A DNA stretch of 64,000 bases from JBCBKU01 sp965267475 (lineage in GTDB: Bacteria > Pseudomonadota > Alphaproteobacteria > Rhodobacterales > Rhodobacteraceae). Below, piece by piece: positions 32,141-40,574 of this stretch (its first letter is position 1; each line of letters starts with the position of its first letter). Location of the stretch: positions 2,294,001 to 2,358,000 of the forward strand of contig OZ254079.1 of NCBI GenBank assembly GCA_965267475.1. The letters are read 5' to 3'. Under the pieces are notes generated by a model. That model was not told where the DNA came from. It did no database searches and saw only the letters and a program-made list of their open reading frames with translations. The translations under genes were made by a program, and so were the position numbers.

Positions 32141-33922
32141 CTACCAGCGCCGCTCGAACCGCCGCCTCAGGATGATGGCGACAAGGTTCATGACGACAAG
32201 GAATATCAGAAGAACGCAGATTGCGGCAGCGGTTCGTGCCTCGAACGCGCGTTCAGGAAAATCGGACCAGCGGAAGACCTGCACAGGAAGAACCGAAGCA
32301 CTGTCGGTGATGCTGCCCGGAATATCCACGATAAAGGCAACCATGCCGATCATGATCAGAGGCGCGGTTTCGCCCAAAGCCTGGGCCATTCCGATGATGG
32401 TTCCAGTCAGGATACCGGGCATCGCGAGCGGCAAAACATGATCGAACACCGTTTGCAGTTTTGAGGCCCCTACCCCTAGCGCGGCTTCTCGGATCGATGG
32501 TGGAACGGCGCGGATCGCGGCCCGTGAAGCGATGATGATCGTCGGAAGGGTCATCAATGCCAGCACGATCCCGCCGGCAAGCGGTGCGGAACGGGGCACG
32601 CCAAAAACACCCAGAAACACCGCAAGTCCCAAAAGGCCGAAGACGATCGACGGCACGGCGGCGAGGTTGTTGATGTTGATCTCGATGAAATCCGTGTACT
32701 TGTTCTTCGGCGCGAACTCTTCAAGGTAGATGGCCGAAAGCACGCCGATCGGGAAGGCCAGGCAGAAGGTCACCAACATGGTTAGCGCCGAGCCCACGAC
32801 CGCACCCCAGATCCCGGCCAGTTCTGGTTCGCGTGAATCCCCGGATGAGAAAAACCGACTGTTAAAGACAACCTCGATGGCACCCTGTTCCTGAAGCCGC
32901 TCGATCCACACGATCTGGTTGTCTGACACCTTGCGCGAGATCTCGGGCAGGTCCGAGATGTAAAGCGTCCAGTCATCGGTGCTTTCAATGGAGGTATCGA
33001 AGGGAATGATGACCGTTCCTTCAGCCGCAGCGGTGTCCAGTTTTGTCAGTTTCACCCAACCGCCCTTGGCGTTGATGAAAAGCGACCTGTTGTCGCGCCC
33101 AAGAGACTCGGCACCTTCATTCCCAGCGGCGCGCTCTTCCAGCGCTTCCGCGTCGGCGATCAAGCCGTCACGAAGCGCCGTCCGGCTTTGGATCTGGGTT
33201 TGCGCCTCGGCCCGGGCTTCATCGGTTTGCGCCGCTTCAAGACGCCGCTCGAACTCGCGGACACCGTTTTCCTGAAGGGATGCCTGTCGGCGTATTCTGG
33301 CGGCTTCGACCAGCAGCGCGCTTTTCACTTCGCTCAAGGCTTCCGCAAAATCGTTTGAAGACGTCGAAATCGTCAGTTGATCGGGGTCTCCTTCCATCGA
33401 AAGAAGCCCGCTGGTTTCAACAGGCCGGATGCGGCCATAGGCCCCTTTGAGGTAAAGATCCGTCACATCCGACGCGAGAAGCGCGAATGTGGTCGATCCA
33501 CCCACAAGATCGGTGTTCTCGGACACCTTCGCGCCAAGTTCGAACGCCGCGCCGCTTGAGACAATGTCAGACAGTTCCCGGCGCACGGTCCGCCCCGTCG
33601 CATTGGGGAACAGGGCGCGAAAGTGATCCCGGACAAGGCCGCTGTAATCGGCCCGCAAGATCGTCTTCGGATCAGCGGTTCCGTCCGGGTCGATCCGATC
33701 AGCCGGAAGATCGATCTCGGTGATGACATAGGTCTCGGTCAAAGCGCCAACCGCTTTTGAGACGACCGAACTGAGCAGCGCGAACAGTGCCAGCGCAGAC
33801 AAGAAGATCGCGATGATCCCATAGGCTTTCAGGCGCGCCTCAGCCCGTCGGCGGCGCTTGATCGTGCTATCATTGCCGCCGATCAGGGGCCCGGTGTTAT
33901 GGGGTGCTGTTGCATCAACCAT
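32141..33922 (-). CDS. pstA: Phosphate ABC transporter permease PstA, with large inserted domain
   Basis: A 593-residue permease, about twice the length of E. coli PstA. After one N-terminal helix (about 35-60) comes a long periplasmic stretch to about residue 375. It includes the DUF3333-type region known from alphaproteobacterial PstA and, near residues 200-265, a Glu/Arg/Ala-rich helix likely to form a coiled coil (REFERRLEAAQTDEARAEAQ). The standard permease core follows from VGSALTMLV with EAA loop REAALGVGASKLQTVFDHVL. ATG 33922 is preferred over the TTG at 33937. It is coupled to pstC. Confidence 0.93.
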   Translation of the reverse strand: MVDATAPHNTGPLIGGNDSTIKRRRRAEARLKAYGIIAIFLSALALFALLSSVVSKAVGALTETYVITEIDLPADRIDPDGTADPKTILRADYSGLVRDHFRALFPNATGRTVRRELSDIVSSGAAFELGAKVSENTDLVGGSTTFALLASDVTDLYLKGAYGRIRPVETSGLLSMEGDPDQLTISTSSNDFAEALSEVKSALLVEAARIRRQASLQENGVREFERRLEAAQTDEARAEAQTQIQSRTALRDGLIADAEALEERAAGNEGAESLGRDNRSLFINAKGGWVKLTKLDTAAAEGTVIIPFDTSIESTDDWTLYISDLPEISRKVSDNQIVWIERLQEQGAIEVVFNSRFFSSGDSREPELAGIWGAVVGSALTMLVTFCLAFPIGVLSAIYLEEFAPKNKYTDFIEININNLAAVPSIVFGLLGLAVFLGVFGVPRSAPLAGGIVLALMTLPTIIIASRAAIRAVPPSIREAALGVGASKLQTVFDHVLPLAMPGILTGTIIGMAQALGETAPLIMIGMVAFIVDIPGSITDSASVLPVQVFRWSDFPERAFEARTAAAICVLLIFLVVMNLVAIILRRRFERRW

Positions 33923-33933
33923 GCGCCCGGCCC

Positions 33934-35310
33934 TCAATCATACAACTCGCGATAGCGGCGTACGAGCCGCAGCGCGAAAAAGTTCATCAATAGCGTCACG
34001 ACAAACAGTGTGAAGCCCAGAGTAAAGGCGGGTCCGGCAGCCGTTTCGGCCTCGGTATCGCCCGTGATCAGGGCGACGATCTGCACGGTGACGGTCGTGA
34101 CCGCCTCAAACGGGTTGGCGGTCAGGTTGGCCCCCTGCCCCGCGGCCATCACCACGATCATGGTTTCGCCGACGGCGCGGCTGATGCCCAGAAGGATGGC
34201 CGAGACAATGCCCGGCAGCGCCGCAGGCAGAACGACTTGCCGAATGGTCTCGGCTTTTGTTGCGCCCAGACCGTAGGACCCGTCGCGGAGTGACTGCGGC
34301 ACGGCGTTCATCACGTCATCGGACAAGGAGGAAATGAAGGGAATGATCATGATCCCCATGACCACGCCTGCGGCAAGCGCCGATTCCGAAGCGACCGACA
34401 GGCCCACACCTTCGCCCGTGTTGCGGATGAAAGGTGCAACGGTGATCGCGGCGAAGAACCCATAGACCACGGTCGGAATGCCGGCCAGGATTTCAAGCAT
34501 CGGTTTGACGACGGACCGCACTGGTTTCGAGGCAAAATCGGAAAGATAGATGGCCGAGAACAGACCGATGGGAACCGCAACAAGCATAGCGATCAGCGTG
34601 ATCAGCAAAGTTCCGGCAAAAAGCGGGATCGCACCCACCTTTTCGGCATCAAGCTTGCCTTCGAATACGCCTGAAAGCGGACTCCATGTTGTGCCGAACA
34701 GGTACTTGTGAACCTGCCAGTCGATTTTCTGAAAGAACGAAAACGTCTCAAATATCAGCGACAGGACGATCCCGATTGTCGTCAGAACCGCGATCGTGGC
34801 CATGGCGATCAGGATCCATTCGACGATGAACTCGGACCGGTTCCGCGCGCGCCAGGTCAACGCGACGCGCCGATGCGTCAAGAACACCGCCCCTAGCGCG
34901 GCCAGTAAAACCATCACCCAGGTTGCTGTCGACACGGTCGCTTGTAGGGTGCCGTAGCGGCCTGCAATGTCTTCCCGCAGCGGGTCGGTGCGCGACGCAA
35001 CGGTGCCTTCAGAGATTGCCTTGGCATCGCTAAGGACCAATTGCCGCTCGATGATCAGGCTGTCGGGCAACGCGTCATGGATGGTCGACATTAGCGTTCG
35101 GTCGACATAGACGCCCGCCGCCGATGTTACGAGGATCAGAACCGACCAACCGGCCAATGCCGCCCAAAGAAACGTGTAAAATCCGTGGTACTGCGGTCGC
35201 GAATGCAAAGCCGACAGGTCGCCCCCGGCAACGGCGCGCGCTCGTGCTGTCGACAGGAAAAACCCCGCGATCGCTATGCCAGCGACAACAAGGAAGAGCG
35301 TGAAGAACAT
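33934..35310 (-). CDS. pstC: Phosphate ABC transporter permease PstC
   Basis: A 458-residue partner of PstA. It has extra N-terminal membrane segments (residues 1-24, 47-70 and 130-145) before the six-helix core common in PstC; the EAA loop is visible at LRDGSYGLGATKAETIRQVVLPAALPG (positions about 340-366). The C-terminal FTLGFTLFVVTLLMNFFAL is the last helix. It follows pstS by 119 bases and precedes pstA by 11. Confidence 0.95.
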   Translation of the reverse strand: MFFTLFLVVAGIAIAGFFLSTARARAVAGGDLSALHSRPQYHGFYTFLWAALAGWSVLILVTSAAGVYVDRTLMSTIHDALPDSLIIERQLVLSDAKAISEGTVASRTDPLREDIAGRYGTLQATVSTATWVMVLLAALGAVFLTHRRVALTWRARNRSEFIVEWILIAMATIAVLTTIGIVLSLIFETFSFFQKIDWQVHKYLFGTTWSPLSGVFEGKLDAEKVGAIPLFAGTLLITLIAMLVAVPIGLFSAIYLSDFASKPVRSVVKPMLEILAGIPTVVYGFFAAITVAPFIRNTGEGVGLSVASESALAAGVVMGIMIIPFISSLSDDVMNAVPQSLRDGSYGLGATKAETIRQVVLPAALPGIVSAILLGISRAVGETMIVVMAAGQGANLTANPFEAVTTVTVQIVALITGDTEAETAAGPAFTLGFTLFVVTLLMNFFALRLVRRYRELYD

Positions 35311-35429
35311 CTGGACCCCCGAACCCCCAGATAACGCACCGGCCTTAAGGCGTCGGCTTGCGCAGCCTTTTGATTTGATCCGGGCCGCAATGCAAGCGGC
35401 CCAGACCGATTGGGTTTAGCGCAGGTGGA

Positions 35430-36416
35430 TCAGTTCCACTCGTTGCCGGTCATCGGTGTCAGGCCCATGACGCTTTTGCCGACCATTTCAAAGTCGGTTT
35501 CGGGAAGCGGAATCAGACCCTTCTCGGTCAGATAGCCATCCTCACCGGCAGCCGCAGGCGACATGAACTCCGCCGCGTATTCTGCGATGCCCGGAATGAC
35601 GCCCACATGCTGGTTCTTGATATAGAAGTACAGCGAGCGCGACACGGGATAGTCACCGGCAGCGATGTTGTCGAACGTCGGCTCGACACCGTCTACCGTC
35701 GCACCTTTGATCTTGTCCGAGTTCTGATCGAGGAACGAGAAACCGAACACGCCAAGGGCGTTCGGATTGGCTTCCAGCTTGGACACGATCAGGTTGTCGT
35801 TTTCGCCCGCTTCGACATAGACGCCGTCTTCACGGACGCTCACGCCGTCACAGTCGACAAGATCCGTGTTTTCACAGCCTTCTTCCATCACGAGCTCTTC
35901 AAAAGCATCGCGCGTCCCAGAGGTCGGCGGGGGGCCAAGCACTTCGATCTTGAGGGCAGGAAGCGAAGGGTCGACATCGGACCAAAGCGACGGCAACGGA
36001 CCATTGGCGGCGAGCGCGATGACAAGCTGTTCGCGGGTGACGGCGAAGTCAGGGCCGGACATGGCGTTGGCGACGACGATACCGTCATAGCCGACGACGG
36101 CCTCGGTGATTTCAGTCACGCCATTTTCGCCGCACAGCTCAAACTCGCTCGACTTCATACGACGCGACGCATTGGTGATGTCCGGAAACTCGGTACCGAT
36201 GCCCGCGCAGAACAGCTTAAGACCGCCGCCCGAGCCGGTCGATTCAACAACAGGCGTCTGGAAATCCGTGGTCCGGCCAAACTGCTCGGCGACTGCGGTC
36301 GAGAAAGGGAAAACCGTCGATGAGCCGACGATGCGAATCTGATCACGTGCCGACGCAGCCGTGGCCGAGATGGCAGCAATCGCCAGCGCAGAGGCTGTCG
36401 CTTTAACGAGAAACAT
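35430..36416 (-). CDS. pstS: Periplasmic phosphate-binding protein PstS
   Basis: A 328-residue exported receptor for phosphate. The signal peptide runs to SATAASA before RDQIRIVGSSTVFPFS, the first phosphate-contacting segment; later contacts lie in STGSGGG and PTSGTRDAFEELV. It resembles the sphX/PstS long family. ATG 36416 follows AGGAG by 7 bases. The 285-base gap upstream holds a Pho-box candidate, so it is probably strongly induced when phosphate is short. Confidence 0.96.
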   Translation of the reverse strand: MFLVKATASALAIAAISATAASARDQIRIVGSSTVFPFSTAVAEQFGRTTDFQTPVVESTGSGGGLKLFCAGIGTEFPDITNASRRMKSSEFELCGENGVTEITEAVVGYDGIVVANAMSGPDFAVTREQLVIALAANGPLPSLWSDVDPSLPALKIEVLGPPPTSGTRDAFEELVMEEGCENTDLVDCDGVSVREDGVYVEAGENDNLIVSKLEANPNALGVFGFSFLDQNSDKIKGATVDGVEPTFDNIAAGDYPVSRSLYFYIKNQHVGVIPGIAEYAAEFMSPAAAGEDGYLTEKGLIPLPETDFEMVGKSVMGLTPMTGNEWN

Positions 36417-36494
36417 ATGGAAGCTCCTGATAGGTTCTTGCACAAGGAAAGAGGACCTCTCCCCGACCCAAAACTTGCGCTTCGGACGCATCCC

Positions 36495-36516
36495 TTTTGT
36501 GTGTGTTTTGTAACAG
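36495..36516 (-). promoter_or_regulatory. pstS: Candidate Pho box upstream of pstS
   Basis: On the - strand, 36516 to 36495 reads as two 11-base units, CTGTTACAAAA then CACACACAAAA. The first matches the PhoB half-site pattern CTGTCAT-AAA well, the second only in its A-tract. It lies 79-100 bases before the pstS start, a normal distance for a PhoB-activated promoter. No second clear box was seen in the rest of the 285-base interval 36417-36701. Confidence 0.45.
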
Positions 36517-36701
36517 TTTTGCGACGCCGGTCAGAAAAAGAAGTATTTTAAAACAGGAAGTTACAAGCCGCGTTGTCTGAGCGGGTGACTCGTTTGTCAT
36601 GTTGAAAAGTGTCAAGCCCATTTCTTGGGCGACTCACGGGGAATTTTGCTGCGTCCGTCACCAGTCATCCCGTTAAGTGCCGGCGGGAGAACCCGGGACC
36701 G

Positions 36702-37742
36702 TCATGATGCCGACAAGATCACCGTGAACGCACTCCCCTTGCCCTGCTCACTGTCGATCCTCAGACGCCCGCGATGGCGGTTCACGATATGCTTCACGAT
36801 TGCTAACCCAAGACCCGTTCCGCCCATTTCGCGGGACCTGTGCGTGTCGACCCGATAGAACCGCTCGGTCAGGCGCGGTATGTGCACGGGATCAAACCCG
36901 TCACCCTCATCGGTCACCGTCAAAACGGCCGCCCTGCCCTGAACGATCGGTTCGTGATCACGCATTTCCAGAGAGATCCTGACTGTATTTCCATCCCCGC
37001 CATACTTGATGGCGTTCTCAGCAAGGTTCGTCAGAACCTGATTCAACTGATCTGCGTCGCCGGGCACCGAAACCGCGTCGGTTTCCAGCGATACTTCGAT
37101 CGACGCGCCCGCCTCTTCCGCGATCGGACGAAGCGACAGTGCCACCGACTGGATCAGGGCGCCTAAATCCACCGGGTCGCGCGGTCGCATCCGCGCTTCG
37201 CTTTCTAACTTCGACAGGGACAATAGGTCCTGAACCAGCCGGTTCATCCGCTTGGCCTCGTGTTCCATGATGCCGAGGAACCGCGCTTGCGCTTCCGGAT
37301 CGGACTTGGCCGCCCCCCGAAGCGTTTCAATGAAGCCCATCATAGCCGTCAATGGCGTCCTCAGTTCGTGGCTGACATTGGCCACGAAGTCGCGCCGCAT
37401 TTGCCCCGCCTCTTGCATGGCGGTTCGGTCCTCAAAGGACAAAAGCACATGATGCCCGTCACTTAGCTCAACCGACGCGGCGCGTGCGACATACGTCGTG
37501 TCGCGTTCGGCCTGGGTCGTGAGATAGGTACAGGACGACTCGGCCAATTCGCCCGATAAAACGGTCTCGACGCAGTCCAAGAGCGTCGGCTGGCGCAGGG
37601 CTGTGATATAATGTCGCCCCCTCAAACCAGGCCCGAACATTGCCTCGGCAGCGGGGTTCAAGTGCAGGATTCTTTCTTCCGGCCCGACGAGCACAGCAGG
37701 GAGAGAGATCGCATTTATGATTTCAACACAAACTGTTAGCAT
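36702..37742 (-). CDS. phoR: Phosphate regulon sensor kinase PhoR
   Basis: A 346-residue histidine kinase. N-terminal PAS domain about 8-110 (ISLPAVLVGPEERILHLNPAAEAMFG), HisKA with phospho-acceptor His125 in FVANVSHELRTPL, then the ATPase with N box NQVLTNLAENAIKYGG, G1 DEGDGFD, F box ERFYRVD and G2 GGTGLGLAIVKHIV. No transmembrane segment is seen, unlike E. coli PhoR, so signalling from PstSCAB-PhoU probably occurs at the inner face of the membrane. It is first in the cluster and separated from pstS by 285 bases. Confidence 0.93.
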   Translation of the reverse strand: MLTVCVEIINAISLPAVLVGPEERILHLNPAAEAMFGPGLRGRHYITALRQPTLLDCVETVLSGELAESSCTYLTTQAERDTTYVARAASVELSDGHHVLLSFEDRTAMQEAGQMRRDFVANVSHELRTPLTAMMGFIETLRGAAKSDPEAQARFLGIMEHEAKRMNRLVQDLLSLSKLESEARMRPRDPVDLGALIQSVALSLRPIAEEAGASIEVSLETDAVSVPGDADQLNQVLTNLAENAIKYGGDGNTVRISLEMRDHEPIVQGRAAVLTVTDEGDGFDPVHIPRLTERFYRVDTHRSREMGGTGLGLAIVKHIVNRHRGRLRIDSEQGKGSAFTVILSAS

Positions 37743-37930
37743 GAAATTCTGGCGATCTCACTGGCGGTCGGAAATGTGGGCGTACCGCTTGTTTGGTCCG
37801 TCCGAATACCCGTATAAAGCGAAAAATGGCACCGTACTTCACGAAAAAGGGGAATTGCCATCCTGCTGCGCCTGCTTAGTATTAGTCCGACGACGCGAAG
37901 GGAAGTAGATACCATACCGGCGCAGCGCGG

Positions 37931-38353
37931 TTGGTGAGCACTGTGTGGATTTGCAACGTGACAGATTCCAAACTTGCGATTGATGAGTTCGTGGACAAGG
38001 TTCCTGTCCATTCGCAATCCAAAAAGGTCGATATTCTTGCCATTGGCGAGACCAGCGAATGGGCCGTGCCGGGCCGTCCGCTGCCCGAGGTTGACGAAGT
38101 GGCCTTTGCCGCGTTTCACGACGTGACGGAAGCCCTTTTGAGGGATGTCCAACCCAACATGATCGTATCTCCGTTGTTGACGGCCGGTTTCGACTGCATC
38201 GAGCTTGCTCAGTTGCTGTCGACGCTAAAGTACGAAGGGGCATACCGGGCATTGACGCAAGCACTTCCCAGCCCGGAAATCGTCGTTCGTGAAATTGGCA
38301 ATCTTTGCCCAGGCTTGGATTTCGATGTCATCGAGATGCCAGAAATCGCCTGA
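37931..38353 (+). CDS. Conserved-looking protein of unknown function, receiver-like fold suspected
   Basis: A protein of up to 140 residues divergent from phoR. I do not recognise it. The order of strands and helices resembles a response-regulator receiver: VDILAIGE, then PNMIVSPLLTAGFDCIELAQLLSTL where a receiver would have its phospho-Asp, then YEGAYRALT. The phospho-Asp is replaced (MIVSPL), so it could not act as a normal phospho-acceptor. Start is uncertain: TTG 37931, GTG 37934, GTG 37943 (GGTGAG upstream) or GTG 37958. Composition fits real coding sequence. Confidence 0.65.
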   Translation: MVSTVWICNVTDSKLAIDEFVDKVPVHSQSKKVDILAIGETSEWAVPGRPLPEVDEVAFAAFHDVTEALLRDVQPNMIVSPLLTAGFDCIELAQLLSTLKYEGAYRALTQALPSPEIVVREIGNLCPGLDFDVIEMPEIA

Positions 38354-38366
38354 GCGCTCGGCAATA

Positions 38367-38888
38367 CTAGATCTTCGTCAGTCCGGATCTGAACCGCCGC
38401 ATATTGGCCTGATAATGGGCGGCGGATGTTCGCAGCCCCTCGATAGCCGTTTGATCCAGAACGCGGATCACCTTGGCTGGCGCACCGACCACCAATGATC
38501 CGTCCGGTATCTCTTTCCCTTCGGTGATCAGCGCACATGCTCCGATCAGACAGTTCTTACCGATGACCGCACCATTCAGAACGGTCGCTCCCATTCCGAT
38601 CAGGCTTTCATCCCCAATCGTGCAGCCGTGCAGCATCGCCTTATGCCCGATCGTGCAATCCCGACCGATGGTCAGCGGAAAGCCAGCATCGGTGTGTAGG
38701 ACGGCGTTTTCTTGAATGTTCGTTCCCTCGCCCACGACGATCGGCTCAGTATCTCCGCGCAGGGTCGCGCCGAACCAGATGCCGACGCCAGAGGCGAGGG
38801 TCACGGCACCGATCACATTTGCATCCGGGGCCACCCAACTGTCATCGGCAATATCAGGGCTGATCCCGTCAAGCGCGTATACCGTCAT
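38367..38888 (-). CDS. Gamma-carbonic-anhydrase-family protein
   Basis: A 173-residue left-handed beta-helix protein with repeated hexapeptides. The zinc-type histidines are at LHTDAGFPLTIGRDCTIGHKAMLHGC (positions about 69-95). It resembles YrdA/PaaY/CaiE-type proteins, which may have weak carbonic anhydrase activity or only bind metal. The 3' end is close to the unknown gene at 37931 (convergent) and the start overlaps the gmk end by 4 bases. Confidence 0.92.
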   Translation of the reverse strand: MTVYALDGISPDIADDSWVAPDANVIGAVTLASGVGIWFGATLRGDTEPIVVGEGTNIQENAVLHTDAGFPLTIGRDCTIGHKAMLHGCTIGDESLIGMGATVLNGAVIGKNCLIGACALITEGKEIPDGSLVVGAPAKVIRVLDQTAIEGLRTSAAHYQANMRRFRSGLTKI

Positions 38889-39523
38889 TGCCCCTCCTCA
38901 AATTCCTGTTGCAGGCGCCGAACATGTTCCGACAGGCCTGGCTGCTGCGCGCGCCGCATCCGTTCGGCCTGAACAATCGTTTTCAACCGCTCTTCGGTTT
39001 CGTCCAGATCGTCATTCACGATCACATAGTCATAGGCGTCCCAGCGGCTGATCTCGTCCCAGCTTTTGCGCATGCGCTTTTCAATCGTGTCGGCGCTGTC
39101 TTGCGCCCGCGCCTCAAGCCGGCGTTTCAGTTCCCGGATCGACGGCGGCAGAATGAATATCGACAGCGTATGCTTGCCAAGGCTCGAGTTGCGGATTTGC
39201 TGTGCGCCTTGCCAGTCGATGTCGAACAAGACATCTCGCCCCGCTTCGATGGCCTCTGCCACCGGCGCGATGGGCGAACCATAGAAGTGGCCAAAGACAT
39301 GGGCGTGTTCCAACATCTCGCCACCGGCCACCATGGCCTTGAACCCGGCCTCATCAAGGAAATGATAGTGTTCGCCATCGATCTCGCCTTGGCGGATGCC
39401 GCGCGTCGTGGCCGAAACCGAAAACTTCAAGCTGTTGTCCCAGACCATCAGGCGTCGCGCCAAGGTCGTTTTGCCCGCCCCCGAGGGCGAAGACAGGATG
39501 ATCAAAAGGCCGCGACGGTGCAT
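38885..39523 (-). CDS. gmk: Guanylate kinase
   Basis: Essential enzyme converting GMP to GDP with ATP. The 212-residue protein has the P-loop SSPSGAGKTTLARRL, the GMP-binding SATTRGIRQGEIDGEHYHF, and the lid region. The yicC-gmk order with 1 base between the genes is common in proteobacteria. Confidence 0.97.
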   Translation of the reverse strand: MHRRGLLIILSSPSGAGKTTLARRLMVWDNSLKFSVSATTRGIRQGEIDGEHYHFLDEAGFKAMVAGGEMLEHAHVFGHFYGSPIAPVAEAIEAGRDVLFDIDWQGAQQIRNSSLGKHTLSIFILPPSIRELKRRLEARAQDSADTIEKRMRKSWDEISRWDAYDYVIVNDDLDETEERLKTIVQAERMRRAQQPGLSEHVRRLQQEFEEGQ

Positions 39524-39524
39524 T

Positions 39525-40415
39525 TTATTCCACGTTCTGGACTTGTTCGCGCATCTGATCGATGACGTGTTTCAGGTCAAGTCCAACCCGGGTCAGAGGC
39601 GCAAACTGCGCCTTCGAGCACAGCGTGTTGGCCTCGCGATTGAACTCCTGGATCAGGAAATCGAGCTTCCGGCCCTTCGGACCATCTCCGGCCACAAGTT
39701 CGCGCGCAGCCGAAACATGGCCGTCCAGCCGGTCCAGTTCCTCGGCCACATCCGTCTTCACGGCGATCAGGGCAAGTTCCTGGGTCACCCGGTCGGGGTC
39801 CATACCGTCGGCCGTCTCAATCACTTTGTGAAGTGCGGACGTCAGCGCCGCGCTTGCCTTTTCGGATCGATCCGGCAGGTGGTCCCGTGCCTGACCGACC
39901 AATTCTTCAATCTGATCGACTTGGCCAGAAAGGACGGCTTCCAAGGCTGCCCCTTCCGTGGACCGCATGGCCACGAACTCGGATAGGACGTTCTCGAGAC
40001 TGTCCAAAAGCGCGGCCTTCAATGGCCCGGTGTCCGACACGGTCGCGCCGGTTTCCAGCACGCCGCGAAGCCCAAGTATCTCGGCAGATGTCGTCGGGGC
40101 CAGCGCCAGCTTTGCGTTGGCGGCCTGAACCTCGACCTCGGCCAGAAGCGTCAACGCCCGGTTCAAAGCATCCGTGTTCAGCGAAAGGTCCGCCGCACCA
40201 TCGGCGCGCGACAGCTTAAGCGACAGCGTGACATTGCCCCGGTTCGCCACTGCCTGAAGCTGCGTCCGCAATGCCGCTTCCAGCCCATCAATCCAATCGG
40301 GAATGCGAAGCCGCAGGTCCAGCCCACGCCCATTGACGCTTCTAAGGTCCCAGCTCCACTGCCAGTCACCCGCATGGCCCTCAGCCGATGCAAAGCCGGT
40401 CATCGACCGCGTCAT
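39525..40415 (-). CDS. yicC: YicC/YloC-family endoribonuclease-like protein
   Basis: A 296-residue protein of the YicC family, recently linked to RNA cleavage in E. coli. The family start MTRSMTGFASAEG, RSVNGRGLDLRLRIP and the C-terminal block GRKLDFLIQEFNREANTLCSKA are all present. Together with gmk it forms a two-gene unit, followed by the gamma-CA gene. Confidence 0.95.
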   Translation of the reverse strand: MTRSMTGFASAEGHAGDWQWSWDLRSVNGRGLDLRLRIPDWIDGLEAALRTQLQAVANRGNVTLSLKLSRADGAADLSLNTDALNRALTLLAEVEVQAANAKLALAPTTSAEILGLRGVLETGATVSDTGPLKAALLDSLENVLSEFVAMRSTEGAALEAVLSGQVDQIEELVGQARDHLPDRSEKASAALTSALHKVIETADGMDPDRVTQELALIAVKTDVAEELDRLDGHVSAARELVAGDGPKGRKLDFLIQEFNREANTLCSKAQFAPLTRVGLDLKHVIDQMREQVQNVE

Positions 40416-40477
40416 ACTGCCCCCGCATTAACCCTTAGATCACTTTTCGGCGGATTTTTCAGCCCGCTCGTGGCATC

Positions 40478-40525
40478 TTAACGGACAGGTAAGGAAGTCC
40501 GGCTTAAGCGTTAACAGACGGTTAC
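40478..40525 (+). promoter_or_regulatory. Two CtrA-like boxes upstream of the PAS_5 gene
   Basis: The alphaproteobacterial CtrA site is TTAA-N7-TTAA. Here 40478-40492 reads TTAA-N7-GTAA and 40511-40525 reads TTAA-N7-TTAC, each one base off, 33 bases apart. A further TTAA-GCG-TTAA lies between them (40504-40514). The boxes end 50 bases before the PAS_5 start codon. Confidence 0.45.
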
Positions 40526-40574
40526 ACGCGCGGCAACTCGGGCGGCCGGGGGCATTGTTAGAAGGTCAAACGTC

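Noticed and set aside
32141..33922. PstA as a fusion or misassembled gene because of its length
   Set aside because: A single uninterrupted frame with an N-terminal helix, known alphaproteobacterial DUF3333-like region and intact permease core; no frame or composition break.
36590..36615. Second Pho box from the TGTCAT and TGTCAA pair
   Set aside because: The two TGTCA units are 15 bases apart, not the 11 expected for a PhoB repeat.
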